Of a DNA stretch of 64,000 nt, positions 8,126-15,962 are shown piece by piece. Positions within the stretch are counted from its first letter, which is position 1, and every line of letters starts with the position of its first letter. This DNA is from Streptomyces sp. NBC_00271 (GTDB lineage: Bacteria > Actinomycetota > Actinomycetes > Streptomycetales > Streptomycetaceae), in contig NZ_CP108070.1 of assembly GCF_036178845.1 (NCBI RefSeq), positions 8,556,001 to 8,620,000 on the forward strand, read 5' to 3'. A program made the translations under genes and the position numbers. Below the pieces are notes generated by a model. That model was not told the DNA's origin. It did no database searches and saw nothing but the letters and a program-made list of their open reading frames with translations.

Positions 8126-9511
8126 ATGGCACCCGGCCTTCCTACCGCCATGGACCGACCGCACTTCATCGGCATCGGCGGCGCCGGGATGTCGGGCATC
8201 GCCAAGATCCTGGCGCAGCGCGGGGCGAAGGTGGCGGGCAGCGACGCGAAGGAGTCCGCCACCGCCGAGGCTCTGCGGGCGCTGGGCGCGACCGTGCACA
8301 TCGGCCACGCGGCGGACCACCTGGCCTCCGACGCCACCTGTGTGGTGGTGTCCTCGGCGATCCGCGCGGACAACCCGGAGCTGGCCCGCGCGGCCGAGCT
8401 CGGCATCCCCGTGGTCCACCGCTCGGACGCCCTCGCCCGGCTGATGGACGGCCTGCGCCCGATCGCGGTCGCGGGCACGCACGGCAAGACCACGACCACG
8501 TCGATGCTCGCCGTGTCCCTCTCCGCGCTGGGACTGAACCCCTCGTACGCGATCGGCGGTGACCTGGACGCCCCCGGCTCGAACGCCCTGCACGGCGACG
8601 GCGAGATCTTCGTCGCCGAGGCCGACGAATCGGACCGCAGCTTCCACAAGTACGCCCCCGAAGTCGCGATCGTCCTCAACGTCGAGCTCGACCACCACGC
8701 CAACTACGCCTCCATCGACGAGATCTACGAGTCCTTCGAGACCTTCGCGGCCAAGATCGTGCCGGGCGGCACGCTGGTGATCTCCGCGGACCACGAGGGC
8801 GCGCGCGAACTGACCCGGCGCCTGCCGGCGGACGTACGGGTGGTGACGTACGGCGACGCGCCGGACGCGGACGTACGGGTCCTGTCCGTGATCCCCCAGG
8901 GCCTGAAGAGCGAGGTGACGGTGCTCCTCGACGGTACGGAGCTGACCTTCGCCGTCTCCGTCCCCGGCCGCCACTACGCGCACAACGCGGTGGCCGCGCT
9001 GGCGGCGGGCGCGGCGCTGGGCATTCCGGCCGCGGAGCTGGCCCCCGCGATCGCCTCCTACACGGGCGTGAAGCGGCGTCTGCAGCTGAAGGGCGAGGAG
9101 GCGGGCGTCCAGGTCATCGACTCCTACGCGCACCACCCGACCGAGATGACGGCCGACCTGGAGGCCATGCGCGCGGGTGCCGAGGGCCGCATCCTGGTGG
9201 TCTTCCAGCCCCACCTGTTCTCCCGCACCCAGGAGCTGGCCAAGGAGATGGGCGAGTCCCTGGCCCTGGCCGACGCCTCGATCGTGCTGGACATCTACCC
9301 GGCCCGCGAGGACCCGATCCCGGGCGTCACCAGCGAGCTGATCATCGCGGCGGCGCGGGCGGCGGGCGCGGACGTGACACCGGTCCACGACAAGGCGCAG
9401 GTGCCCTCGGTCGTCGCGGGAATGGCGAAGCCCGGTGATCTCGTTCTCACCATGGGCGCGGGAGACGTGACGGACCTCGGTCCCGAGATCCTGACCCGCC
9501 TGTCGAAGTAG
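8126..9511 (+). CDS. murC: UDP-N-acetylmuramate--L-alanine ligase
   Basis: Cytoplasmic Mur ligase that adds L-alanine to UDP-N-acetylmuramate, the first amino acid step of peptidoglycan synthesis. It has 461 residues, normal for MurC. The N-terminal nucleotide motif is GIGGAGMSGIA, the ATP loop AGTHGKTTTT and the MurC signature SYAHHPTEM. GGGAGA precedes the ATG. It stands outside the dcw cluster, as is usual for murC in Streptomyces, and is followed 28 bases later by msrB. Confidence 0.97.
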   Translation: MAPGLPTAMDRPHFIGIGGAGMSGIAKILAQRGAKVAGSDAKESATAEALRALGATVHIGHAADHLASDATCVVVSSAIRADNPELARAAELGIPVVHRSDALARLMDGLRPIAVAGTHGKTTTTSMLAVSLSALGLNPSYAIGGDLDAPGSNALHGDGEIFVAEADESDRSFHKYAPEVAIVLNVELDHHANYASIDEIYESFETFAAKIVPGGTLVISADHEGARELTRRLPADVRVVTYGDAPDADVRVLSVIPQGLKSEVTVLLDGTELTFAVSVPGRHYAHNAVAALAAGAALGIPAAELAPAIASYTGVKRRLQLKGEEAGVQVIDSYAHHPTEMTADLEAMRAGAEGRILVVFQPHLFSRTQELAKEMGESLALADASIVLDIYPAREDPIPGVTSELIIAAARAAGADVTPVHDKAQVPSVVAGMAKPGDLVLTMGAGDVTDLGPEILTRLSK

Positions 9512-9539
9512 CCGTGACGTTTGTGAGGGGTTGAGCTTC

Positions 9540-9947
9540 ATGTCGTACGACATCGAAAAGCCGGACGAGCAGTGGCGCGCGGAGCTGACCCCGTCCGAGT
9601 ACACCGTCCTGCGGAAGGCGGGCACCGAGCCCGCCTTCACGGGCGAGTACACCGACACCAAGACCAAGGGTGTCTACTCCTGTCGGGCCTGCGGCGCCGA
9701 ACTCTTCACCTCGAACGAGAAGTTCGAGTCCCACTGCGGCTGGCCGTCCTTCTACGACCCGAAGGAATCCGACGCGGTCGAGCTGATCGCGGACCGCTCC
9801 CACGGGATGGTCCGCACGGAGGTGAGGTGCGCCCGCTGCGGATCGCACCTCGGCCATGTATTCGAGGGTGAGGGTTACCCGACGCCGACCGACCAGCGGT
9901 ACTGCATCAACAGCATCTCGCTGCGGTTGGCTCCGGACGAGGGCTGA
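9540..9947 (+). CDS. msrB: Peptide-methionine (R)-S-oxide reductase
   Basis: Reduces methionine-R-sulfoxide in proteins using thioredoxin. The 135-residue protein has the full SelR fold: structural zinc pairs in CRACGAE and RCARCGSHLGHVF, and the catalytic cysteine in RYCINS near the C-terminus. GAGGGG lies nine bases before the ATG; the TTG three codons earlier is less likely. It lies just downstream of murC and probably shares its transcript. Confidence 0.96.
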   Translation: MSYDIEKPDEQWRAELTPSEYTVLRKAGTEPAFTGEYTDTKTKGVYSCRACGAELFTSNEKFESHCGWPSFYDPKESDAVELIADRSHGMVRTEVRCARCGSHLGHVFEGEGYPTPTDQRYCINSISLRLAPDEG

Positions 9948-9950
9948 GGT

Positions 9951-10964
9951 TCACAGCACCTCGCGATGGACGAGGGCTGAGAGGACGAGGGCGCCCGGGA
10001 GCAGGGGGATCCAGACGGTCAGGACGCGGTAGCCGATGACGGTTGCCGTGGCCAGGGACACGGGGGCGCCGTACGCGGCCATGGTGAGGACCATGGCCGC
10101 GTCGACCGGGCCGATGCCGCCCGGGGCGGGCACCGCGCCGACGGCGGTACTGGCGAGCAGCAGCGCGAGGACCACCTGGGCCCAGGACAGCGGCAGCCCG
10201 AGCGAGAACCCGACCGAGGCGATCACGCTCCCCTGGAGCACCGGGGCGACGGCCGACCCGCCCCACAGGGCGAGGACGCGGCTGGGCCGGGTGTGCAGCG
10301 TCCGCGCCTCGGTCAGGGCGGTGCGTACGAAGCCGAGCGCCGGGCGGCGCAGTGGGCGTACGACCGTCAGGAGCAGGGCGGCGGTGGCGAGACCGAGCAC
10401 CGCGGCCCCGGCGGCCATGAGCAACGTCCAGGTGTCCGGGGTGAGGTCGCCGAGCCGTAGCGCGTCCGGCAATGCCACGAGGAAGACGACGAGCACCACC
10501 GTCTTCGCCAGCGGCTTGACCAGCGAGTACAGGGCGAGCGAGGCGGTGGCCCTGGCCAGGGGTATGCCGCGGCGCTGGAGGAAGCGCAGGGTGACGGCGT
10601 GGGCGCCGATGCTCGCCGGAAGGATGTGGTTGGCGGCGCCCGCGGCGAACTGCGAGGCGAGCAGCGGCCCGGGCGGCAGCCGTTCGGGCAGGGCGCCTTG
10701 CCGGACGCACGCGGCGGCCACCCAGCCCAGGCAGGTGAAGAAGACCCCGGCCAGCAGCCACCGGGGATCGGCGGCGGCCAGCCGGGCGGCGCCCTCGCTC
10801 ACCGCCCGCCAGTCGACCGCCGCCCACGTCCCGATCGCCAGGAGCGGCAGCAGGGTCAGCGTCAGACGGGTGAGACGGGTCAGGCGTGCGGCGGCGGGGG
10901 ACCGGACGGGGGCGGGGCGCGCTACGGGGAGATCGTCGAGCGGGAGCGGGGACACGGCGCACAT
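9951..10964 (-). CDS. Flippase-like membrane protein (LPG synthase TM region / UPF0104 family)
   Basis: A 337-residue integral membrane protein with about eight helices and the family signature AVPAPGGIGPVDAAMV near residue 275. It also has the AAGAANHILPASIGAHAVTLR segment typical of the lysylphosphatidylglycerol synthase membrane region. The catalytic aminoacyl-transfer domain is absent, so transport or flipping of a lipid-linked compound is more likely than lysyl transfer; that is inference. An Arg/Leu/Thr triplet repeat (LTRLTRLTL) precedes the first helix. It converges on msrB, with 3 bases between the stops. Confidence 0.82.
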   Translation of the reverse strand: MCAVSPLPLDDLPVARPAPVRSPAAARLTRLTRLTLTLLPLLAIGTWAAVDWRAVSEGAARLAAADPRWLLAGVFFTCLGWVAAACVRQGALPERLPPGPLLASQFAAGAANHILPASIGAHAVTLRFLQRRGIPLARATASLALYSLVKPLAKTVVLVVFLVALPDALRLGDLTPDTWTLLMAAGAAVLGLATAALLLTVVRPLRRPALGFVRTALTEARTLHTRPSRVLALWGGSAVAPVLQGSVIASVGFSLGLPLSWAQVVLALLLASTAVGAVPAPGGIGPVDAAMVLTMAAYGAPVSLATATVIGYRVLTVWIPLLPGALVLSALVHREVL

Positions 10965-11034
10965 CGTCCTTCCACGTCACGCCCGCGGTACCGGCGGACG
11001 GACACAAGAAGAGGCTTGAGCGGAGGGGGACAGT

Positions 11035-11046
11035 GGGAACGTTCCC
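11035..11046. promoter_or_regulatory. Perfect LacI-type palindrome
   Basis: GGGAACGTTCCC is a perfect 12-bp palindrome with the central CG and GAACGTTC core typical of LacI/GalR operators. It lies in the 277-base gap between the divergent flippase-like gene and the cysteine hydrolase gene. Flanking bases continue the symmetry with one mismatch (11032-11049). No LacI regulator lies in the window. Confidence 0.4.
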
Positions 11047-11241
11047 GCTCGGTGTGACGGCGCGGTGTCCGGGAGGGGAAGGGGCACCAGCGGCTGGGCG
11101 ACACGGCCGGGCTCGTCGTCCTGTGGGGCAGGGCAGTTGGCGCTTCCGTCGTCGAAAGGTAGAAAGAGGGGGCGCACTCGGAACGCACCTGCCGAGTGAG
11201 ATGGACGGGACGGACGACGGACGAGACAACGGAGGCCCCTT

Positions 11242-11808
11242 ATGACGACTCTTCCCGATCGGCCGAACACCGCCCTGCTCGTCATCGACGTCCAGAACGG
11301 GGTGGTGGCGGGCGCGCACCGGCGCGACGAGGTGGTCGCGAACATCGACACCCTGGTCGGCAAGGCTCGCGCGGAGGACGTGCCGGTGGTGTGGGTGCAG
11401 CACTCGGACGACCAGCTCAAGCGCGACAGCGAGAGCTGGCAGTACGTGCCGGAACTGGTCCGCCGCGATGCCGAGCCCCTCGTCCACAAGAACTACGGCG
11501 ACTCGTTCGAGGACACCGACCTCGAGGCGCTGCTCGCCGAGCGCGGGGTGGGCCGGCTGGTCGTCACGGGCGCGCAGACCGACATGTGCATCCGTTCCAC
11601 CCTGCACGGGGCCTTCGTACGCGGGTACGACGTGACGTTGGTCGGTGACGCACACACGACGGAGGACCTCAGCGCGTACGGCGCGCCGCCGCCGGAGCAG
11701 GTGATCGCGCACACCAACCTCTACTGGACGTGGCAGAGCGCACCCGGGCGGCGCGGGGGCACCGTCGGCACGGCGGACGTGTCCTTCGAGGCGGTCGTCG
11801 AGGACTGA
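11242..11808 (+). CDS. Isochorismatase-family cysteine hydrolase
   Basis: A 188-residue cytoplasmic hydrolase. The catalytic triad can be placed: Asp in LVIDVQNGVV (residue about 14), Lys in VHKNYGDSF and Cys in TGAQTDMCIRST (residue about 118). The active cysteine favours an amidase or nicotinamidase-like reaction rather than isochorismatase proper, which lacks it. The substrate cannot be read from sequence. GGAGG lies 8 bases before the ATG, and a LacI-type palindrome stands about 200 bases upstream. Confidence 0.88.
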   Translation: MTTLPDRPNTALLVIDVQNGVVAGAHRRDEVVANIDTLVGKARAEDVPVVWVQHSDDQLKRDSESWQYVPELVRRDAEPLVHKNYGDSFEDTDLEALLAERGVGRLVVTGAQTDMCIRSTLHGAFVRGYDVTLVGDAHTTEDLSAYGAPPPEQVIAHTNLYWTWQSAPGRRGGTVGTADVSFEAVVED

Positions 11809-11850
11809 GCCGTTCTGATCTGATCGGCGGCCATCGGCGGTCGCCGCGCG

Positions 11851-12332
11851 TCAGCCGTTCGTCCGCGCGGCTTGTTCGACGGCGTGGCCGAGGGAGAACA
11901 GGCCTTCCAAACGGTCCGGGTGGCCCACGAGTTGGAGGCCCAGGGGCATGCCCTGGGCGTCCCGGTGGCCCGGTACGGTCACGGCCGGGAGGCCGAGGAG
12001 CTGCCAAGGGAGGCTCAGGACGGGCGACCCGGTGACCGTCAGGCCCTTCGGGGCGGCACCCGGGGCGGCCGGGCCGAGCACGGCGTCCACGTCGCCGAGC
12101 AGTGCCAGCACCGCGGAGCGCTCCCGCCGCCCGACGGCACGGCATCCAGCTCCCGGGCGGCGCCCAGCGCTCCGTCCCGGTCCACCCGCACTCACGCCCG
12201 TACGTCGGACTCCGTACGGTCGAGGCGCTCCAGCGCGCCGGCGATCACCTCGGCCGCGCTCAGCTCGCCCCGGGCCACGCCCGCCGTCAGGGCCGACAGG
12301 GTCCTTATCCGGCGGTCCTCATCCGGCAGCCC
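11851..12332 (-). pseudogene. Amidase pseudogene (in-frame stop plus large internal deletion)
   Basis: Two pieces of an amidase-signature enzyme are recognisable. The N-terminal piece (about 12329-12130) reads LTAGVARGELSAAEVIAGAL, then a TGA at 12192-12194 where a Trp or other residue is expected, then VRVDRDGALGAARELDAV in the same frame. The C-terminal piece, in another frame, carries the family tail LSLPWQLLGLPAVTVPGH and MPLGLQLVGHPDRLEGL to the stop at 11851. Full amidases are about 400-500 residues. The Lys-Ser-Ser catalytic core is missing, so the gene is dead. It lies 4 bases past the TetR stop and was probably that regulator's partner gene. Confidence 0.82.
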
Positions 12333-12336
12333 TCAT

Positions 12337-12930
12337 CTAGCGCGATGCGAGTGCGGCGAAGGCCTCGTCGATCAGATCGTCGAGGTCGAGGGTGCCGTCG
12401 GAGTCGGTCCAGTGGTTGACGGCGATGTTCAGACAGTCGACCGCGGCGGCGGCCCGCACCAGCGGGCCCAGGGCCGAGGGCCGCGAGGGGCCCGCGCGCT
12501 CGGCGAGGGCCTCGGCGATGACCGGGCGCCAGCCGTTCTGCTTCTCCATGCTGCGCGTGCACAGCGCGGGGGTCTTCATGATCAGACGGGACAGCGCGAG
12601 CGCGCCGGCCGGGTCCTGCCGGTGGTGCTCGACGACCGTGCCCAGGGCGTGTCGCAGCGCCGTCCAGTCGTCCTCGCCGGCCGGGCGGGCGCGCAGCGCG
12701 TCGGCGATCCGTCCGCCCTGGGCGTCCACCGCGTCGAGGACCGCGTCCTCCTTGGTGCCGAAGTAGCGCAGGAAGGTGCTGCGGGACACCCCGGCCGCCG
12801 CGGCCAGGTCGTTGGCGGTGACGTTCTCGAAGCCCTCGCGACGGAACAGCTCGAAGGCCACCTGGGCCAACTCGGCCCGGACGGCGGCCCGTGCGATGTC
12901 CCTCGTGCTCGTACGCGCTGCTCCGTTCAC
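12337..12930 (-). CDS. TetR/AcrR family transcriptional regulator
   Basis: A 197-residue DNA-binding repressor type. The N-terminal helix-turn-helix is clear: FENVTANDLAAAAGVSRSTF then LRYFGTKEDAVLDAV (residues about 33-67). The C-terminal ligand-binding half is helical and unassigned. The GTG at 12930 is the first in-frame start downstream of a TAGCGT -10 box (12981-12986 on the minus strand); longer versions would begin inside the divergent promoter. It is divergent from the NADP-binding reductase at 13069, its most likely target, and lies upstream of the amidase pseudogene. Confidence 0.88.
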   Translation of the reverse strand: MNGAARTSTRDIARAAVRAELAQVAFELFRREGFENVTANDLAAAAGVSRSTFLRYFGTKEDAVLDAVDAQGGRIADALRARPAGEDDWTALRHALGTVVEHHRQDPAGALALSRLIMKTPALCTRSMEKQNGWRPVIAEALAERAGPSRPSALGPLVRAAAAVDCLNIAVNHWTDSDGTLDLDDLIDEAFAALASR

Positions 12931-13068
12931 CTCGGGATCGTACCGCTCACCCGCTCCCCGCTCGCCATAGTGAGTAACGGACGCTAATGTGACACTGAGT
13001 CTCATGATTGACATATGGATTCACTCTTGATCGATCTACTTCACCTCACCTCAGAGGGAGAACCCACC

Positions 13069-13821
13069 GTGACGAAGACCCTTGGACTCATCGGCAGCGG
13101 CATGATCGGCGGCGGGCTGGCCCGCCTCGCCGTGGCGGCCGGACTGGACGTCGTACTCAGCAACTCGCGCGGACCGCAGACACTCACCGGCCTCGTCGCC
13201 GAACTCGGCGGGCACGCGCGCGCGGCCACCCCCGAGGAGGCCGCCCGCGCCGGTGACCTGGTGGTGGCGACCGTGCCGCTGAAGGCCTACGACCGGTTGC
13301 CCGCGGCGGCTCTCGCGGGCAAGGTCGTGATCGACACCATGAACCACTACCCGGACCGCGACGGCCGCATCGCCGATCTGGACGCGGGCGGGCCGACCTC
13401 CAGCGCCCTGGTCCAGCGCCACCTGGCCGACTCCCGAGTGGTCAAGGCGTTCAACAGCATCGACTTCCGGCGCCTGTTCCTCTCCGCCCGGCCCTCCGGC
13501 GCCCCCGACCGTAGCGCCCTGCCCCTCGCCGGTGACGACGCGGCCGCCAAGGCGCGGGTGGCCGAGTTGCTGGACGCCCTCGGGTACGACGCGGTGGACA
13601 TCGGCACGCTCGCCGACAGTTGGCGCAGCGAGCCGGGCACCCCGGTCTACGTGCAGCCCTACCTCGCGGCGCGGCCCGAGGGGCTGAGCCAGGAGGAGGC
13701 ACAGCGCTGGTTCTTCGAGACCCCGGGCGTTCCGGTGCCCGCCGACCGGGTCAAGGAGCTGACCGACGCGGCCGTACGGCGCCCGGCGGGCGAAGCCCGG
13801 GCCACCCTCGCCCGCGACTGA
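13069..13821 (+). CDS. NADP-binding (F420-dependent type) reductase
   Basis: A 250-residue protein with an N-terminal Rossmann fold: LGLIGSGMIGGGLARLA (residues 5-21), the VVLSNSRGP turn typical of NADP-dependent members, and VVKAFNSIDFRRL in the middle. It matches the NADP oxidoreductase, coenzyme F420-dependent family; use of F420 here is not shown. The GTG has GAGGGAG upstream. Divergent from the TetR gene, whose product probably controls it. A TTGACA at 13008-13013 may be its -35 box, though no strong -10 follows at standard spacing. Confidence 0.83.
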   Translation: MTKTLGLIGSGMIGGGLARLAVAAGLDVVLSNSRGPQTLTGLVAELGGHARAATPEEAARAGDLVVATVPLKAYDRLPAAALAGKVVIDTMNHYPDRDGRIADLDAGGPTSSALVQRHLADSRVVKAFNSIDFRRLFLSARPSGAPDRSALPLAGDDAAAKARVAELLDALGYDAVDIGTLADSWRSEPGTPVYVQPYLAARPEGLSQEEAQRWFFETPGVPVPADRVKELTDAAVRRPAGEARATLARD

Positions 13822-13855
13822 GCGACGGAGAAGAACGGAAACAGAGCGGAAAAGA

Positions 13856-13895
13856 GGGGCGGGCCACCGGTGGGGGATGTCCGGTGGCCCGCCCC
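13856..13895. terminator. Bidirectional terminator hairpin
   Basis: A perfect 15-bp GC-rich stem with a 10-base loop lies 34 bases past the reductase stop and 21 bases before the convergent glycosyltransferase remnant's stop, so it can serve both strands. Confidence 0.75.
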
Positions 13896-13916
13896 TGCCG
13901 GGGGTGGATGGCTGGA

Positions 13917-14432
13917 TCAGCCGACGTCGGAGGCGTCCAGGCGGTACAGGCCGCCGGTGCTCGACGTGGAAGACGTAGAGGATGCAGAGGACGTGGAAGA
14001 AGAGGTGGTCGAGGACGAACCGGAGCTGTAGGCCGAGGACTTGACGGCCGTGCCGTGTGCCTTGACCCAGGTGGCGATCTCGGAGTTCGTGCCCTGTCCG
14101 CCGTCGCTGCTGACGATGATGTAGTGCAGCTTGCCGGACTTCACCAGGCTCTTGAGCTTGGTGAGGGTCATGGCGTTGTCGCTGCCGGACCAGCCGCCCA
14201 TGGAGATGACGGGCTGCCCGGACTCCAGGATGTACGCGACCACGTCCGCCTCGGACCGGCTCCACACGTACTTCAGCGCGCGGCCCCGGCCCTTGGCCGC
14301 CAGGTGGACGGCGTGGACGTGCGGAAGACGGGCCGTCAGCCCGGTCGCCGCCAGGACGTGTGCCTCGTTGTGGACCGGCACCACGACCTCGACCGACCGC
14401 TGCCGGACGCCTCCCGCGTTCGTTTCGTCCAT
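13917..14432 (-). pseudogene. Chimeric remnant: GT2 glycosyltransferase head fused to GT39 (ArnT-like) tail
   Basis: An open frame of 171 codons made of two unrelated glycosyltransferase pieces. Residues about 14-67 (VEVVVPVHNEAHVLA, then LPHVHAVHLAAKGRGRAL and SEADVVAY) are the start of a polyprenyl-phosphate GT2 enzyme, with an internal loss after HVLA and the DXD metal site missing. Residues about 67-171 (ILESGQPVISMGGWSGSDNA, then TLTKLKSLVKSGKLHYIIV and YRLDASDVG) are the C-terminus of a GT39 membrane glycosyltransferase, interrupted by a 30-residue Ser/Thr run. The two genes are often neighbours in Streptomyces, so a deletion joining them at a shared VVAY coding stretch is the simplest reading. 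It has no complete catalytic site. Confidence 0.72.
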
Positions 14433-14572
14433 GGCCCCGACGATCCGGGCCGGATCTGGGCCGTCGCTGAGCCCGCGCTGAGGGAAGGATGAGAATCAGG
14501 GAACTCACAGCTTCCGCACAGCCGGGCCCTGGCGGGTCACAGGAAGACCGGTGAACAGCCCGTAAGCGCAAG

Positions 14573-15175
14573 TCAGTTGTGGATGGACGAAGCGATCAAC
14601 TCGTCGATCAGAGTGATCAGTACGTCCCGGCACGACCCGCGCTCACGGGCGTCGCAGAGCAGCACGGGGGTCCGTTTCGGCAGGGCCAGGGCGTCGCGGA
14701 TCTCCTCGGGGGTGTACGGGTGCTGCCCGTGGAAGCCGTTGACGCCGACGACGAAGGGAATGCCGCGCCGCTCGAAGAAGTCGATGGCGGCGAAACTGGA
14801 CTCCGGCCTGCGGACGTCGATGAGGACCACGGCGCCCAGGGCGCCGATCGCGAGGTCGTTCCACATGAACCAGAACCGCTGCTGGCCCGGGGTGCCGAAG
14901 AGGTACAGGACCAGTTCGGGGCTGAGGGTGATCCGCCCGAAGTCCAGGGCCACGGTGGTGGCCCGCTTCGCCTCGATGCCGTCGAGGTCGTCGACGTTCA
15001 GACCGGCGGAGGTGAGGGGTTCCTCGGTGCGCAGCGGGACGATCTCGCTGACCGCCCCGACCATGGTCGTCTTGCCGACGCCGAACCCTCCGGCGATCAG
15101 TATCTTGACCGCGTCGGGAGCGGGGGGTGCGTCGGGTGCCGAAGTCCCGCGCGCGGCGGGGTCAGAGCCGGCCAA
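14573..15175 (-). CDS. Conservon CvnD small GTPase-like protein
   Basis: A 200-residue Ras-like GTP-binding protein, last gene of a four-gene conservon. P-loop GGFGVGKTT (residues about 29-37), the switch LDFGRITL and the G3 box FGTPGQQRF are seen. The NKxD specificity box is replaced by VNGF, as is usual for CvnD. It starts at a TTG with GAGGGAC upstream, 14 bases inside the end of the CvnC gene. Conservon proteins are thought to form a membrane-bound complex resembling eukaryotic G-protein coupled signalling; the signal is unknown. Confidence 0.9.
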   Translation of the reverse strand: MAGSDPAARGTSAPDAPPAPDAVKILIAGGFGVGKTTMVGAVSEIVPLRTEEPLTSAGLNVDDLDGIEAKRATTVALDFGRITLSPELVLYLFGTPGQQRFWFMWNDLAIGALGAVVLIDVRRPESSFAAIDFFERRGIPFVVGVNGFHGQHPYTPEEIRDALALPKRTPVLLCDARERGSCRDVLITLIDELIASSIHN

Positions 15176-15518
15176 GGCCGTCCCTCACTTTCTGCAGCAG
15201 GTCCAGGTCCGGGGTACGGGAGACGAGACGCGGAGCCTGGACGGTGATCCGGCCCGCCTCCAGCAGATCGCAGAGCAGGATCACGACCACGCTCACCGGC
15301 AGGTCGAGTTCGGCGGCGAGTTCCGCCACCACGATGGGCTTCGCGCACAGCCGCAGGATCCGGGCGTGCTCGGGCTGCGGCCGGGTGGCGCCCTCGGGCG
15401 GCGGATCCACCGCGGTCACCGACGTGATGAGGGTGAAGTCGGCGCGGCTGGGCCGGGTGCGGCCTCCAGTCAGCGTGAACGGCCGTACCAGTCGGCCGGC
15501 CGCGTCGCCTTCGCTCAC
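15162..15518 (-). CDS. Conservon CvnC (DUF742) protein
   Basis: A 118-residue DUF742 protein with the characteristic start RLVRPFTLTGG and a winged-helix-like body (IVVAELAAELDLPVSVVVIL). The GTG at 15518 begins two bases after the CvnB stop and is preferred to an ATG 39 bases earlier inside that gene. DUF742 proteins bind partner components in conservon complexes; a DNA-binding role is sometimes proposed. Confidence 0.88.
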   Translation of the reverse strand: MSEGDAAGRLVRPFTLTGGRTRPSRADFTLITSVTAVDPPPEGATRPQPEHARILRLCAKPIVVAELAAELDLPVSVVVILLCDLLEAGRITVQAPRLVSRTPDLDLLQKVRDGLGRL

Positions 15519-15519
15519 C

Positions 15520-15951
15520 TCACTCGCCGTTGTCGGCCGCGGCGGCGACGCCCGCACGAGGTGCTGCCCTGAGGTGCTCGCCGATCTTCTTCACCAGCAT
15601 GTTCATCTGGTACGCCACCACGCCGACGTCCGCGCCCTGGTTGGTGAGCACGGCGAGATGGGCGCCGGGGCCCGCGGCGGTGAGGATCAGATAGCTGTCG
15701 CGCATCTCGATCAGCGCCTGGCGCACCGGACCGCCGCGGAAGTCCATGCTGACGCCCTTGCTGAGGCTCATCAGGCCGGACGCGGTCGCCGCCAGCCGTT
15801 CGGCGTCGTCGCGGACGAACGCCGTGGACTTGCTGACGACCAGTCCGTCCTCGGAGAGCACGACGGCGTGGTTCACATCGGCGACCCGTTCCACCAGTCC
15901 GGTGAGCAGCTGGTCGAGCTGGCTGTGTGTGGCGGTGCTGGGGCGTGTCAT
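15520..15951 (-). CDS. Conservon CvnB roadblock/LC7 protein
   Basis: A 143-residue roadblock/LC7 domain protein, likely the GTPase-activating partner of CvnD. The domain is recognised by NHAVVLSEDGLVVSKS, DDAERLAATASGLMSLSKG and AHLAVLTNQGADVGVVAYQM. GGACAGAGAA precedes the ATG chosen here. It sits 11 bases downstream of the CvnA stop in a compact operon. Confidence 0.92.
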   Translation of the reverse strand: MTRPSTATHSQLDQLLTGLVERVADVNHAVVLSEDGLVVSKSTAFVRDDAERLAATASGLMSLSKGVSMDFRGGPVRQALIEMRDSYLILTAAGPGAHLAVLTNQGADVGVVAYQMNMLVKKIGEHLRAAPRAGVAAAADNGE

Positions 15952-15962
15952 TTCTCTGTCCT

